Below, one piece after another: positions 1 to 12,438 of a stretch of DNA of 57,425 nt. The notes below the pieces were generated by a model. That model made no database searches, had not been told where the DNA came from, and saw only the letters and a program-made list of their open reading frames with translations. The stretch's first letter is position 1; each line of letters begins with the position of its first letter. The translations under genes were made by a program, and so were the position numbers. This stretch comes from Gnetum montanum (taxonomy: Eukaryota; Streptophyta; Gnetopsida; Gnetales; Gnetaceae): contig MNCI01028965.1 of NCBI GenBank assembly GCA_015680685.1, forward strand, positions 8,430 to 65,854. The letters are read 5' to 3'.

Positions 1-3000
1 ATTCCAACTAAAGAGAGAAGATCCAAAAATCTATTTGGAAACTTCTCGAAGAGGCTACATACAACAAGCCCCAACTTTCAGGAACACCTCTTGTGATTGT
101 CCAACATCGAGAATGCCTGCTCGAATGTTAGAACAAGGGAGGGTCAATTGGGCAACCAACCCCATGACAATCCTCCATCACCTGTATCATATCAGCTATA
201 AGCACATCATCGAATGCAACCATAATATCCCGTTCATGGAGAAGGGTCACCCACATTTTCCACATGCAAGCCATCCTTCCCACACCAAGTTATGGGACAA
301 GCACCATTTTCTGAACACAAGGTCCAGGAACAAGATAGAGTCACCTCTGAGAGTAACCAAATCATGAATTCTCCGAGGAACATCAATGTTCTCAGAATTT
401 ACATTTCCCCACTATATCAAGAATGACTGCCAGTCTCACGATCAACACCTTTCAGCAGATTTTTGCACTTGAAGGAAGGATCCTCTTTGGGAGGTTTCTT
501 CCATAGGTAAGTATCATAACCATCATACGTGTCCAAGTAGTCAATATCGCCAATAGAACCAAATCGTGGAACTGTCACCAGCTGAGGGAAGACATGGCTT
601 CACAAGTCTTACCCAATTTCAATTTTCCCTTGAGAACAACTCAAGATACCAAGAATTTCTGTTTCATCTTGGGAGATCTGGGTTTTGTTTTATACATCCC
701 AGTCAGGCCCATTTACATCAATTTGTGGTGGACAAGGCCGCACCACTACCTATTGTCATTCAACCCAAACAATAGACACAAGTCAACAACAGCATCTTGC
801 CCATAGGAGGACCAAGTCCTCAGGATAGTTTTTACATGGAATGGGCTTTCATCAACACCATTACAACTCAAACATAACATGATTCATCCCCAAAGGATTT
901 ACAACAAGGATGGTCTACCAGAGAACCCCAACAAGAAAGTTCCTCTGAAGATCCCAAAACTACGAGAGTACACAAGATCATGCCTTGCCTACAAGAAGAG
1001 CAATATGTATCTTTAATTTACATCAACAACATGACCTCATAAGGGAGGTTTCATGAATTTCACCAGGGTACCAACATTCTGTCTCTAAGAACAAGCCCCA
1101 CGAGTTCACGAACATAGGACCACTGCTAGGAACAAGTCCCAAACATCAACTGCTTACAAGAGACAACCGTCTCAATACCACCTGCCTTATTATTTCGGGA
1201 ACTGAAGAGGGCATCCATTGAAATGGAGAATGATCCCTCATGATCAACTCTGCTATTCCACCAGGGAGGTGAGATCACCAACATGAATTTACATCACACC
1301 AGAGACATGGGACAATACATCAGCAAGGGACTCTGTAATACATCAGTGTACATAAGGGACAGAGTACATGGGATAATTTAGCAAGACATCATAGCCTATT
1401 AGGCACAACGAGTCCCCTATCATGGAATCACACCATAGACCACAAAGGCACCAATCAGTTCCAATCTATGAGAGTGCATCCTAGCTCTGCAACACACCAA
1501 AGCAATTCGTTACGAGAGCCCACCGACATGCACAAACCATTAGAAGCCCACTATCATGAAAGCATCGGCTCAAGTGTTTCGAGCACATTCAAGCCCACCA
1601 AGAAAGGCCACCAGGAGAAACCACAAGTTCTGTATCTGTAACGTCATTTGTTCAAGGATGGACCTCCATCCCAACGTTTGGGCTACTGCTCCACGATCGC
1701 TTCCAACATGCAAGAGCAAGTCTAGGTGCCACTACCCAGAACTCTACTCAAACCCACCATTAGACATCACATTGATGTGAATTTCAGTCAGCAACGATCA
1801 TCTGTGGACAAGATCTTTGCCAGTCCAAGAACACAAGAAAATGTGTTCCCAAGATTTGTCCTATCTCAAGGACGTTCACCAAGCATACACGATCCAGGCA
1901 CGCCAACATCATCAAGAACACATGGCACCAGTTCACGAGCATAATGGGCAAGGACATGCCCTGGCCCATTCATTACAACGCTGTATCACAACTGAAGCAT
2001 TTCTCATGAGGTTTTCAGCAGAATTATACATCAAGGCACAAAGGCCATTTACAACATATAGCAAGGGTGCTTTAAAACAAGCACCAAGAGAACACCATAC
2101 ATCGGGCTTGGCCTTGTCACAGTGTGTGGCATAGGCCTACAACCAGGAGACAACTGAGTCATATAGGCAATACATCCAGCACTTTTGAGTGCATACAACC
2201 GAATTGAGAATACCACAAGGATACATTTCACACACCCAAGGATCAGATTACATTCATATATGGGAACATACATGGTATATGGAATGCTACCCAAGCCTAA
2301 AAGACTATAGGACAACTACCCAAACCCTTCCTAGGCTGGAAGATTTAGGCCACCAAGAGCATACCAAGAAAGAACCATGCTGTTTTGAGAAAAACCTGTC
2401 TCTGTCACGAAGCATAAATGATCATCTGTCATTGCAGCACTGTCTCAAAAGATACATGATCTACTGTCACACTGAACTGCCTGCACGGGTAACCTCGAAC
2501 GGAAACGATACAAGACACGAACGTAACGATCGAAGAAGGAAACACACCAACTGAGTATCCACCATCCTGCCAATAGTGGGACCTCATTGCATTGGCCACT
2601 CCTGGGCCATCAGTATCCGGCATAGCCAAGGATACCATTTTATGCCATCTGCTAGCCCAATATCTGTAGGGTCTAGGACAGATCACCGTCCTCTGTTAGT
2701 GCTCCCCCAGCACTGAGAGGCAAACAAATCATGATGTACCTGCTGATGCATCACAGCCAAGGTACTGATAAATCCACAACCCAATGTTGGGATTCTGAGA
2801 CCAAATAATCAGTTCATGAAGGTCTCAGGAGCACATATCTTCCCCATAGACATAGTGCTCCCAGAATCAACTGAGGTCACCACTGGCTACATCTTTATAC
2901 TTGTGCTACCTGCAAACACTGAGACACAAGCTCAGAAACATAGAAGTTAGCAGGAACATGATTAGCACATCAGCCTCATTCACAACCATCAAGCATGATC

Positions 3001-4515
3001 ATATAACAAAGAGATATCACTCTTGCACATCATAAAATTCAAGACCTCAACAACATGTATAGAGATCAATCATGCAAAACATTGATGGAGGAATCCGATC
3101 CCCACTCGAATAAACGATTTCACCATGAGACACACCGAGAGAGAGAGATAGCACCCTCTCAGAATTTCAATATTTATACATAACAATCATTCCCAACAAC
3201 TAGCACTGGCCTAAACCAGGACCAAAATTTCAACACACTCGTATGAGTCATGGGCAATAGATAATCATCAGCATGACCCAGAATAAAGGAGGAAGACCAA
3301 GGTCTATCCAACAACAAGTTGTCATCAAACCAATTCTCGCAACAACATGCAACAACATCATGAACAATTCGTTCACAAGAAGACTCTCATAAAATGAGGT
3401 GCGATCCCAATAAGAACCAACAATAGGATGACCCACACCAATAGTCTTCAAATGAAAGTGACCAAGAAATGTCACCAATCAAAATAGTGATGCCACAAGC
3501 AGCACCACCGGCTCAACAAGGAGCACAAATCACAAGGATCAACAATAAGGGCAATCATGCCTCATGCATAATATGTTGTCAAACAAGACAATAGCCATTT
3601 GGCTTTGGGGTGTCACAAACAACCACTGCATCCTCAACGTCCCCAAAAATAAGTCATCATACCATGTAAAACATTTAAGCCTTGCGCTACGAATGATAGA
3701 TGTAACCATGATAACACGCATGCAAAATTTGAAAGTGCAACCATGAAGACACGCATACAGAAATAGACAAACATACAATCGCAAACACAAACGTACGAAG
3801 TCTAACGGCAACAGTCTTAGTCCACCCAGAACAAGGCTCATCAGGAGCACATGTCCAAAGACCTCCATCCTGAGGTACCTAGGAACTATCTTGTCCTCAT
3901 TTGTATTTTCCCAAACTCACTGTATCTAGGGTGAGTGGGAGTGCCAAGGATATCATATCCTGTACGATTCAACAAATGCCATTTCGAAACATGTCATCTG
4001 GGTGGAGACCGAAGCAGAGACTCGGTCTGATTCATCCCAGATGAATCACTGGAGACCTGAGATGGGAACTCCTTGAGCAACAAAATTCTTGAGTTGCCAG
4101 TAGAACTCCTCTCAATCATATCGCATATAATCACAACTAGTCCAACCACAAGTAAATAAGTGAAGGACATCGCCACAACACCATCGTTTATATCCTTAAG
4201 GAGAGCAACATACATCAATTGCTCACATCTATCCTCTTATGAAGAGTGAAGAACATTGCCATCAAGAAACTCTTCAAAACACATAAGGATATGATCCTAG
4301 ATCACCTAGGTATCAAACCAAAGAGACCATTAACCAAACAAGCTCAATGGAGTATCACCACCAAAGAGCACAAGGCCACCCTCCCAGGGAGTGGTTAGCC
4401 AAAGTTGAGAATGGGGTTAGCTAGTTTCTATCGGAAACCTCACAAACCACAAACCCTGATAACCGCTTAGCGAAACTTTTACCACTGACTAAAACAAAAA
4501 AATTCTGATACCATC
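1..4515 (-). mobile_element. Interior of a minus-strand LTR retrotransposon, apparently non-coding (LARD-like)
   Basis: This stretch lies on the internal side of a primer-binding site at 4504-4513 that reads on the minus strand, so it should be the 5' part of a retroelement interior running leftwards out of the window. Over 4.5 kb I find no recognisable gag, protease, RT, integrase or zinc-knuckle motif on either strand. The longest open frames are about 70-120 codons and look like chance ORFs. A long interior without coding capacity fits a large retrotransposon derivative (LARD), but an autonomous element decayed past recognition is also possible. A TATA-like site on the minus strand near 3172-3180, next to a GA-rich run, could mark another buried LTR. 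Identification is by structure only; the 3' LTR is not in the window. Confidence 0.5.
4504..4513 (-). other. Primer-binding site, initiator-Met tRNA type
   Basis: On the minus strand this reads TGGTATCAGA, the classic plant primer site complementary to the 3' end of initiator methionine tRNA. It sits two or three bases past the end of the LTR at 4517-5038, as expected. It sets the orientation of the element as minus. Confidence 0.75.
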
Positions 4516-4516
4516 T

Positions 4517-5038
4517 ATAACAACGTTGCCCCGACGTTGCCCGGCACCCCAAGGAATTCACGAAGATCCAAAGGATCTAGGGCGGAAGACCTAGGGAATA
4601 CGCCTCAAACAAGTAAACATCTCACAAGTGCAAGCAGAAGAGAACCAAGAAAACAAGTACACACACACAACCTTGTAGACCACATCGATGAAAGGGGAGA
4701 CGATGCACCTACAAAGGAAGGTACCTCACCCCCAGATCCCTCACGATCTGGTACAAGGTGTGGCATGGCACCGCACCAAAACTATCCAGTCTTGGTTGCC
4801 TACATATCTACGACCGCCGTAGAATCAGGGCCATGTAGTTCTCCACGGAGAAGAGGGAAAGAAGAGGACTTAGAGAAGAGAGTAGAAACATGAGTGTGTC
4901 CTATTGCTAGCTTGGTACCACCAAGCCGAGGTGGGTTTTATAACACTTGAGAGCCACTCGAGGGTGCCTCAGAGTGTTCCATGGCCCCCGAACCATGGGG
5001 AGAGCCCAAGAGAACCACCACTTGGGACATCTCTCACA
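4517..5038 (-). mobile_element. 5' LTR of the minus-strand element
   Basis: Read on the minus strand, the sequence starts TGTGAGAGATGTCCC at 5038, has a TATA box about 100 bases in (4935-4942), and ends next to the primer site at about 4517. The length is ~520 bp, and base composition changes sharply at 5038 from GC-moderate to very AT-rich. The LTR end at the primer site reads TATA rather than the expected CA, so that boundary is uncertain by a few bases. The partner LTR would lie left of the window. Confidence 0.6.
4935..4942 (-). promoter_or_regulatory. TATA box of the minus-strand LTR
   Basis: The minus strand reads TATAAAAC here, ~95 bases inside the LTR start at 5038. This is the usual place for the LTR promoter. 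Confidence 0.5.
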
Positions 5039-5044
5039 CTCACT

Positions 5045-5920
5045 TTCATTTTTGTCTTCTCTTTTTCCCACCCAGTTTGTCGTTACGTGCTTTTCTTTCT
5101 TCTTCCTGTCTTGTCTAAAGACAGCATAGCTATGAATTTGTGGAATCTTTTTTTATTATTTAACAATTCTGTTTCCGCAACAAATAGGTCCTAGTAACAT
5201 ATCTAAATTGAGTCAATATTTTGAACTTTAAAAAAGATTAGCAACAAAAACAAAGCCCATAGCAACCATATATGCCATATAATGAGATAACTGTTGGATA
5301 ACATCTTTGCTTTTTCAATCAAGTAGTTTCTAGATACAAAGTTTGGCAATTTTTTGTTTTATTCCATGTCACAAAAATGCACGTATAAATTGCCATGAAT
5401 GGCTATGGAATCTCAGTGTACTTTTCTAGTCTTCTCTTTTCTCTGCCTTGTTTGCCATTACCTAGTTTTCTCTTCTTTTTGTCATCTTGTCAAAAAAACA
5501 TTATAGCTATCAATTCCTAGAATCTTTTTTATTTTTTAACATATGTTGGATTACATCTTTGCTTTTTCAATCAAGTAGTTTCCAAATACAAAGTTTGGCA
5601 ATTTTTTGTTTTATTCCATATCACACAAATACACATGTATAAATTGACATGAATGGGTCTCGAATCTTGCTGTAGTTTTTTAGTCTTCTCTTTTCGCGAC
5701 CTTGTTTGCCATTACCTAATTTTCTTTTTCTCTTGTCTTGTCAATAAAACATTATAGCTATTAGTTCCTGGAATCTTTTTTATTTTTTAACATATGTTTC
5801 TACCATGAATATATCCTAGTAATGTATCTAAATTACACAGTAACCTAATCCTTGCTAATATTTTGTATCTTCAAAAGATCAGTAACAAAAACAAAGCTTG
5901 TTTTAATAATACATGCATGT
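5045..5920. repeat. AT-rich tandem duplication, period about 250 bp
   Basis: The block starting near 5293 (GTTGGATAACATCTTTGC, then the TTTTTCAATCAAGTAGTTT part) recurs from 5545, an offset of 252 bases, with about 90% identity over ~100 bp. The adjoining blocks (TCTTCTCTTT..., GCCATTACCTA..., AACATTATAGCTAT) appear three times, near 5058, 5425 and 5680. A block ending ACAAAAACAAAGC occurs near 5250 and again near 5890. Spacing varies because different sub-blocks were lost. No coding potential is seen. Confidence 0.75.
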
Positions 5921-6508
5921 TGTTCATCTTTGAAGATGATCCAAACAAATTACAAATAAATAAATATGATCTTTATAGAGGATAATTCATGTAGCCAACC
6001 ACATTTTATTAGAACAAAGTTAGGATGATGATGATAATGTTTACTATCTCTAGCGTTTTGCATGTAAATCTTCTTTTATTTTTTTTCTTTTGGTATTTAT
6101 ATGTGTCTCATTTTCCTATCTTTTTAAAAGTTTCTTTGTAACAAGTTTCCAAGCTTACTCCAAGTTTATTATTACATCAATAATTATCAATATCTCATTT
6201 TTGTAGCCACAATAATCTTTCATGAAACCACCATTGTTGTTAAGATTTTCAAATTATCTCTCGTGAGATCTTACTAATATTTTTATTATTCAAGTAGATT
6301 GTTAGGAATTGATATATTAAAAATAAACTTCCTCATAGGTCATCCATTCTAATGCTATTCTAACACAAGCTTGCTTAATTAAAAAAAAATGATTCAATTA
6401 AGAAAATCTTTAGGAAAGATGGTGAGAGATATTAATAATTTGTTTTTAGAAAATTAGAAACCTAAATTTTTGAGATTTATGTGAAAAATATCTATCACAT
6501 TCCTCTTA
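5921..6508. other. AT-rich intergenic DNA, nothing recognised
   Basis: About 600 bases of AT-rich sequence with no open frame of note, no family signature and no clear repeat. It ends at the target-site duplication of the LINE. Confidence 0.6.
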
Positions 6509-6526
6509 AAGATTTCAACTCTGGAA
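6509..6526 (+). repeat. 5' target-site duplication of the L1 LINE
   Basis: AAGATTTCAACTCTGGAA here matches 12421-12438 (AAGATTTCAAGTCTAGAA) at 16 of 18 positions. The two copies bracket a unit that ends in poly(A), as target-primed integration predicts. Confidence 0.75.
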
Positions 6527-6632
6527 CAAAAAAAAAAGAAGCAAAGAAGTTGCATTAGGATCTTTGGGAGTGAAAACTTAGGGAAGCACGTGGGTTTTGA
6601 AATGTTGAGTAGGAAAGGAAGCACACACAAGC

Positions 6633-8013
6633 ATGAGCACAAGGTTGGGCAACAACGAGCATGTGGGGGTGGATGTGCAGGGGCGATCACGCAACAATGA
6701 GAGCATGGGGATGGATGCACACGAGGACAAGGTCACTGGTCAAGAGGTTGGAGTCAGAGAGAAAGCAAGCGTGGGCACTAGTGCACATAAGATATTGGGT
6801 GTAAGCATTGAATTGCTAGGTGGAACTGGGCAAAACGAGAAGTCCCTTTCTATGGATGATGGGGGGCCTAGGTCTGACACGCAATTTCAAACTCAAGGGA
6901 AACAGGTGGGGTCAAGGCTTTTGAGGCTTGCTCCTACAATGGGACCACTTTGCATCTTAAGGTGGGCCATCCTCCTAAGGACAATTTATAGAGATTGGAA
7001 TGGAGTTTTCTTGGGAAGTTCATTTTTGAAGAGGCACGACCCAAGATGGATCTTATTTAGAGATGGGTTAAGGCTGTTTGGGGATTGGACAACAGTTATG
7101 TATAGAGCCTGAAGGGGAATTGCTTTTTTGCTTCTAGATGGTCGAGGACTGGGATCGAGTCCTTGTAGGGGGGGGGGTGTTGTTTAATGGGAATCTAGGA
7201 TTGGCCTTGGCTCCTTGGCACCTTGGGGCACACTAGGACATGGGGCTTTTCGAACGCACTTGGGTGTGGGTGTGGCTCCATGACTTGCCATTGGAATACC
7301 GGTCCTTGGAATTCCTGAAATCACTTGCTGAACTATTTGGTGAATTTATCAGGTTTGACGCCTTCACAGCTTCCATGGAACAACTAGGATATGTGTGATT
7401 CTATGTGTGGAGATCCTTAAGATCAGAGGACAAGATCATTGAGTTCATTTTAGAGATAAAAATAGGCAAGGAATAGATCTGTGTGCAATTTGAGAACATG
7501 CCAGCAACACCAAAGGCAGTTGCTAGCAAAGGACACTCAGAGCTAGACCATAGGGTCAATCCACTAGAGTCACAACAAGGGTGGAATTTAGTCAACCATA
7601 AGGGCTGTATCATCAGGAAGGGCCATTCAGTGCTTGGGGGTGGAGGATCTTTGGTTGCACATTAAGTGCAGAGGAGTGGACTGGCCATAGAGGAGGTCCT
7701 AACCACACAAGATACTAAGAGGACTGAGGGGAGCCCATGACCTAGGGCAAAACAGATGGAGCTACCAAGTCCAACCAAGCATGGCAAAGGATATATGGGG
7801 TCATCACATACCCCAGTGATGAAGCAAAAGGAGTCGTTGGATGGAAATGAACCCAAGTTACCCCCACTGGGGGAATGGATCACGCTTGGTAGAGGATCCA
7901 CCAAGCCAAAAATGAAAGATATCTTGGGCCTGAAGGGGTTTAACTTTCATGGAGCCAAAGTGGAAAATCCCACCACAAAGGTTGGGTGCTCGAATGCAAC
8001 TAGTATGAGATAA
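6633..8013 (+). pseudogene. LINE ORF1 (nucleic-acid-binding protein), broken
   Basis: The first open part runs 6633-7112 and starts with a low-complexity N-terminus rich in Gly, Asn and charged residues. A core resembling the plant LINE ORF1/DUF4283 domain follows: near 7250-7400 the reading includes VWVWLHDLPLEYRSLEFLKS and then a GEFIRFD-like strand, the usual pattern around the VWIRLPGLP block. Stops and at least one frameshift separate these blocks. The last part (7756-8013) is rich in Lys, Pro and Gly and could be the basic tail. No zinc knuckle is clear. ORF1 products bind LINE RNA. The assignment rests on position and on the one recognisable block. Confidence 0.6.
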
Positions 8014-8093
8014 AAGTCTATGTAATTGGAACTAGATTTGGGAGTGCAATGCACACTTCGGGAGGTGTATCATAGGCGTTTGCTTGTGTCCTT

Positions 8094-11000
8094 ATGAAGA
8101 TTTTCTCCTGGAATTGCTAAGGACATGGTACCCCATATTAAAAAAATACCCTAAAAAAGATTGTATGAGACGAAGGCTATGACATGGTCTACCTTCAAGA
8201 TACCAAGTTGCAACTTTCAAAGAGGTAGCTATTATAGTGGGAGGACTAGCACATGCACATGGTGCCTAGTAGAGGGAGAGTGGGAGGATTGGCAGTCCTA
8301 ACTAAGGATGCTGTGGACCTTGTGGATGCATCTACCTAGAGCATCACGGTGTGCCTACCATAGATAGGCATCTCGATCACCAACATTTACGGAGCATAGC
8401 ATTGGAAGGCTCGCATTTATGAATTCAAATGCGTAGTGAGCCTTGTTGACAACACAACAAGGTGGATCATGATCGGGGACTTCAACCAAAGGCTGTTTTG
8501 CTAGGAAAAATAGGGAGGCAACTACTCAGACCCTCTAGGAGCAATGGAATGCATGAAATTCATAAACACTTACAACCTAGCCGATCTCGAACTCATAGGT
8601 AATAAATATATGTGGAGCAACAATAAACAGGGAGCCAATTGGGTGTATTCCAGGATTGATAGGATATGGCTCAGCTCCACCCTCATGCTCAAATTCACTA
8701 TTTGGGTAGAAAGCCAAGTAAGATAGGCATTAGACCATAGAGCTATCATATGCAAGATCCAGTCCATAGTGGACACAAAACCCCAGCCATTTATGTTTGA
8801 AAGAACCTGGCTCAACAAACCATGGATTAGAACTCTGGTGCATAATAAATGGCAAAAATACATTGACGCGCAAGAGCCCAAAGATGTCCTCAAGCGAGGG
8901 CTATAGTTACTTAAGCAACACATCAAGAACATCGTGGCTAAAAACAAATATAGTTTCAAAGGCTAGCACAGGAGTAGAAACGACTTGGGGAAATTCAGCA
9001 ACAATAGGAGGAGGGGGCAGATCTTGGCCAAGAAGAATAGGCACTCCTTATAGAGCTCTAAGAATTAGACAAGGAGGAAGAATCCTACTAGAAATAGAGA
9101 TCACGAATAACATGGTTAAGGGAGGGAGATAGGCACACCAAATTTTTCTTTGCTGCTACAAACACACATAGGGCAACCAAGAGCAAGCTATAACACATGC
9201 TGCAGGGTTTAGATCCTAGAGGAGGGTTGAGTGGGGGGTAAGGGCTCTCTTAACTACAAGAGTACTGGGAGGATATATGGCGATGATGGCACACTGAGCC
9301 CATTTCAGTTCTCATGCCTTGCATTTTAACCTCTGTCGAGAACCAACAATCGTTATGATCATTTTTGAGGACAAAGCTCCATACGACCATGAAAGATATC
9401 CCAACGAACAAAGCCCTAGGTCTAGATGGGTGGACTATATAATTATTTCAAGAGTTTGAAAAGCTCTTGGACATGAACCTACTAGATGCATTCAATAGCA
9501 TGCTCACCTAGCAATAGGTGCGTAAGGAGATTAACTACTCTTAGGTTGTCCTTCTTTTAAAAGTCTTGAATCTAATGTCTCCTAAGCACTTCAGGCCCAT
9601 TGGTGTATGCAACACACTCCTTCAGATTTTTTTGTGGATGCTAGGTAACCAGGTGGCCCCCCCTCATGCCTAGGCTGGTTAATGAGCATCAGGTCGTGTT
9701 TGTTAAAGGCTATTTCTTATAGGACTAGGTCCTTCTACTATAGGAGATTCTACATTCACTCCGAACTTCTCAGTTCCCCAAACTATGTGTTAAGCTAGAT
9801 ATTACTAAGGTGTATGACTTAGTGAACTGGGCCATGATCCATGTGGTTATGCTGGCAAAGGGTTTCAATGCCAAATTTGTCAACCTATACATCCAAATCC
9901 AATGGGATAACAGATACTCCTTGGACATTGATGGGTGGCTATGGGGCTTCCAGGGCACAAGGCAGGGCTAAGGTAAGGAGATCCATTATCGCCTTTGTTA
10001 TTCTTTTTGGTCATGGACCTTCTCAAGTCCTACTGTGTGGAAGAAGGGATGCAAGGGTTGAATATTGGTGGGGCATACTGCTTGGTCATCCACTTTGTTG
10101 ACGATATGCTAGTGGTTACCTAGGTGGCGATTCCCCAGGTAGAGGCCTTGTTGAGGGCATTAGAATGGTTGTGGAAGGAGATGGTCATCACAATCAACAT
10201 GGCCAAGTCAACCATTTACATGGTGAAAACCATGCCTATGGTGGAAGAAAAAATTATACAAATGTTGGGCATCTTGCCAAGGTGCATTAAGGACAAGTAT
10301 CTAGGCATGCCCATTTTCACTGGTAGTGTACAAAGGCTTAGCAAGGGTTCTTGGAACAACTCCAAATGAAGACTTTCCATTGGATCAATTGATTCCTCTT
10401 GCACAAGGGAAAGACGATTTTGGCATCTATCATCCTAATGGCCATAGCCCAGTTTGCTGCCTCCATGGCTAGGTCGCTCGTGGGAGTGATACAGAAATTT
10501 GATGGAATTATCTATGAGTTTGTTTGGTTGGGACATCACAGCGTGACCTAAGTCAGCTGGTGGAGTTGGCCTCTTAACATTTAATGATGAGATCATGCTG
10601 GGGCTGCAACGGCTCCTCCATAGGTTCTTGAATTAGGATAGAACCTAGGCCCTATGGGTGCAACTACTTAATAACAAATATCAATAGTGGGAGGCAAACA
10701 ATGGCCACTCACACCTTTGGCAAAACTTGCATAAGCACGTTCACTAGGTTGAGTCTCTAGCCTCTTAGATCAACACCTGTAGGAAATCATCAAATACTAA
10801 TACCTATTTTCTCCTACCTAGGGAAAACTTTGGAATTGTCACTTTCTAGAAAAAGCCAAAGCATTTGGGTGGCTAATTATGCATCAGGTGCTCCCAGTAC
10901 TTGCCATGTTACATGAATGTGGGTTATAGGTGGAGCCCACTTGTCCCCTGTGTCATACAGACACTAAAATGCTCTAGCACCTTATATATAGTTGCCCTTT

Positions 11001-11400
11001 CACAAGGGTTTTTTGGCATGTTTCCTATATGATGAATGCCATAAGGACTCTCCTATCTTGGCGGCTTTGTGGATGCTATGGAAGCACTAGAACTCACCGA
11101 CATTTAGGGGCATGGAGTTGCTAGCATTTACGATAGTGGTTAGGGGCATTCAATGGTTTTGGAATGAAGCTTCTGTGGCTATGGGGTAGAGACTCTTGTT
11201 TGAGCCCTCGGTCTCCGAATTCAAGAACCACATCAAGTTATGGCCTCTGGTTCAAAGAATGGGTTGGGATGAAATGCTCCACCACTTGGAAGGGGAGCAA
11301 GGATTACCCACAACTCAGTTTTATGAGAATTGGTAGGGTACTGAAACTATTTTTTGAGGCAAAAGACTCACTATTTTAGTGCCTATGTTGGTGGAAGTAT
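8094..11400 (+). pseudogene. LINE ORF2: endonuclease, reverse transcriptase and zinc-binding C-terminus, broken
   Basis: The start is MKIFSWNC followed by a stop where L1 ORF2 proteins have MKILSWNCRG. The endonuclease part shows MIGDFN (near 8471), WSNN and YSRIDRIW (8610-8670). The RT begins near 9390 with a NKALGLDGW block, then FRPIGVCN, a DITKVYD block near 9800 corresponding to the first catalytic aspartate region, a truncated RQG turn, and HFVDD at 10091-10105 for the catalytic pair. Past RT, CPLC...H near 10942 followed by YSCPFTRVFW is the zf-RVT region. Frames shift several times and there are more than 20 stops. It would have nicked target DNA and copied LINE RNA; this copy cannot. 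Confidence 0.9.
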
Positions 11401-12412
11401 TGGATGTATAGGCTAAGGGTAGGATCATTACGCTAGTTGTTCATGCACAATCATACAAAATTGAATTCTTTCAAGGGGACATCCCCAGGATGGCTAGCGA
11501 GCATATTTGACGGTTGACACTTTAGGGAGTATGGAGAGAAGCTATCATTTTAGTTGAACAAAATTTCATCTAGTTTGGTTACCCCCACAAACTGGTGGGT
11601 GTTCGCTTTGAGTTTCTCAAACACATAAGGCATGGGACACCCATTAACGTTCCTAGATTTTTCTAGGATTCTTTGCACCGTTGATGTCTCGGGCAGCACC
11701 CTGGGGTGATTATGGTGCTTTGGCGTGTAGGAATGCTGATCCTATCATTACAACCCATGATTTTCTATTCCAGAATGCATGGCATGCAATGGATGGCCTG
11801 GGCGAGCTCCCAGGAGAGGGAAAGCATAGTGAGATAGACGTCAATAGGCACAAGAGAACCACAGAGCCAAGAACTCAATATAGAGGGGAGGTAATCACAG
11901 CATGGACCTAGATGGGACATCACAGTGGAATGTAGTAGAGCAGCTGAATAGGCTTGATAGGAAGAAAGGGAGTGGTGGCAGCAACGATGGGCTAATATGC
12001 AAAGAGAGGTGCAGCAAGAGACCAGCAATGCTTGGCCCTTAGCATAGGCACCTCCAAAGCTAGAACCAAGGTGGATAGTAGCCCTCAATTATAGACCACA
12101 AAAGATACAGGAATGACACATGGGTAGAATCCCCATACAAAATAGAATGGGAAGGCCTAGATAACATGAGCTTTGTTGCTCGGGACTTGGGGCCAACTTG
12201 GGAGGGGCTTGGACTTGACAGAAAAAAAAGGACTGGTAAATGTGTTATGGGTACACGGTGGGCTTGCCTTTGGGAGGAGGCAAGGAAAAGATTGATAAGT
12301 ATGGGCTTTTGTGCTAGGGTGGCCCATTGGACATGGGGTTAGTAGCCTTGACCCAAGCTATACTCATGTATAGCTCCTTTCTTGGAATTAATACAACTTA
12401 ACCTTATTCGAG
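11400..12412 (+). other. LINE 3' tail region
   Basis: About 1 kb between the zinc-binding region and the poly(A) tail, part C-terminal ORF2 remnant and part 3' UTR. Open frames such as 11681-11911 look incidental. I see no conserved domain. Confidence 0.5.
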
Positions 12413-12422
12413 AAAAAAAAAA
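12413..12422 (+). other. LINE poly(A) tail
   Basis: A run of ten adenines directly after TTATTCGAG and directly before (overlapping by two bases) the 3' target-site duplication. It marks the 3' end of the LINE. Confidence 0.8.
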
Positions 12423-12438
12423 GATTTCAAGTCTAGAA
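12421..12438 (+). repeat. 3' target-site duplication of the L1 LINE
   Basis: AAGATTTCAAGTCTAGAA, matching 6509-6526 at 16 of 18 positions. Confidence 0.75.

Larger units (their letters stand above)
6527..12420 (+). mobile_element. L1-type LINE, full-length but decayed
   Basis: A 5.9-kb non-LTR retrotransposon bounded by an 18-bp imperfect target-site duplication. It contains ORF1 (from about 6633), ORF2 with an apurinic-type endonuclease, reverse transcriptase and a C-terminal CCHC-like zinc-binding region (8094 to about 11400), and a 3' end of the form TTATTCGAGAAAAAAAA that is typical of plant L1 elements. Both ORFs hold many stops, mostly TAG, so the copy is dead. Endonuclease, RT and tail occur in the expected order on one strand. 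Two mismatches in the duplication and the load of stops imply an old insertion. Confidence 0.9.

Noticed and set aside
3564-3868. Cys-rich hydrophobic minus-strand ORF as a membrane protein
   Set aside because: No start context, no homology that I recognise, and a frame on the opposite strand of similar length.
35-4893. Open frames of 60-159 codons across 1-4900 on both strands
   Set aside because: No family motif, odd composition, and heavy overlap on both strands; they look like chance frames in a non-coding retroelement interior and LTR.
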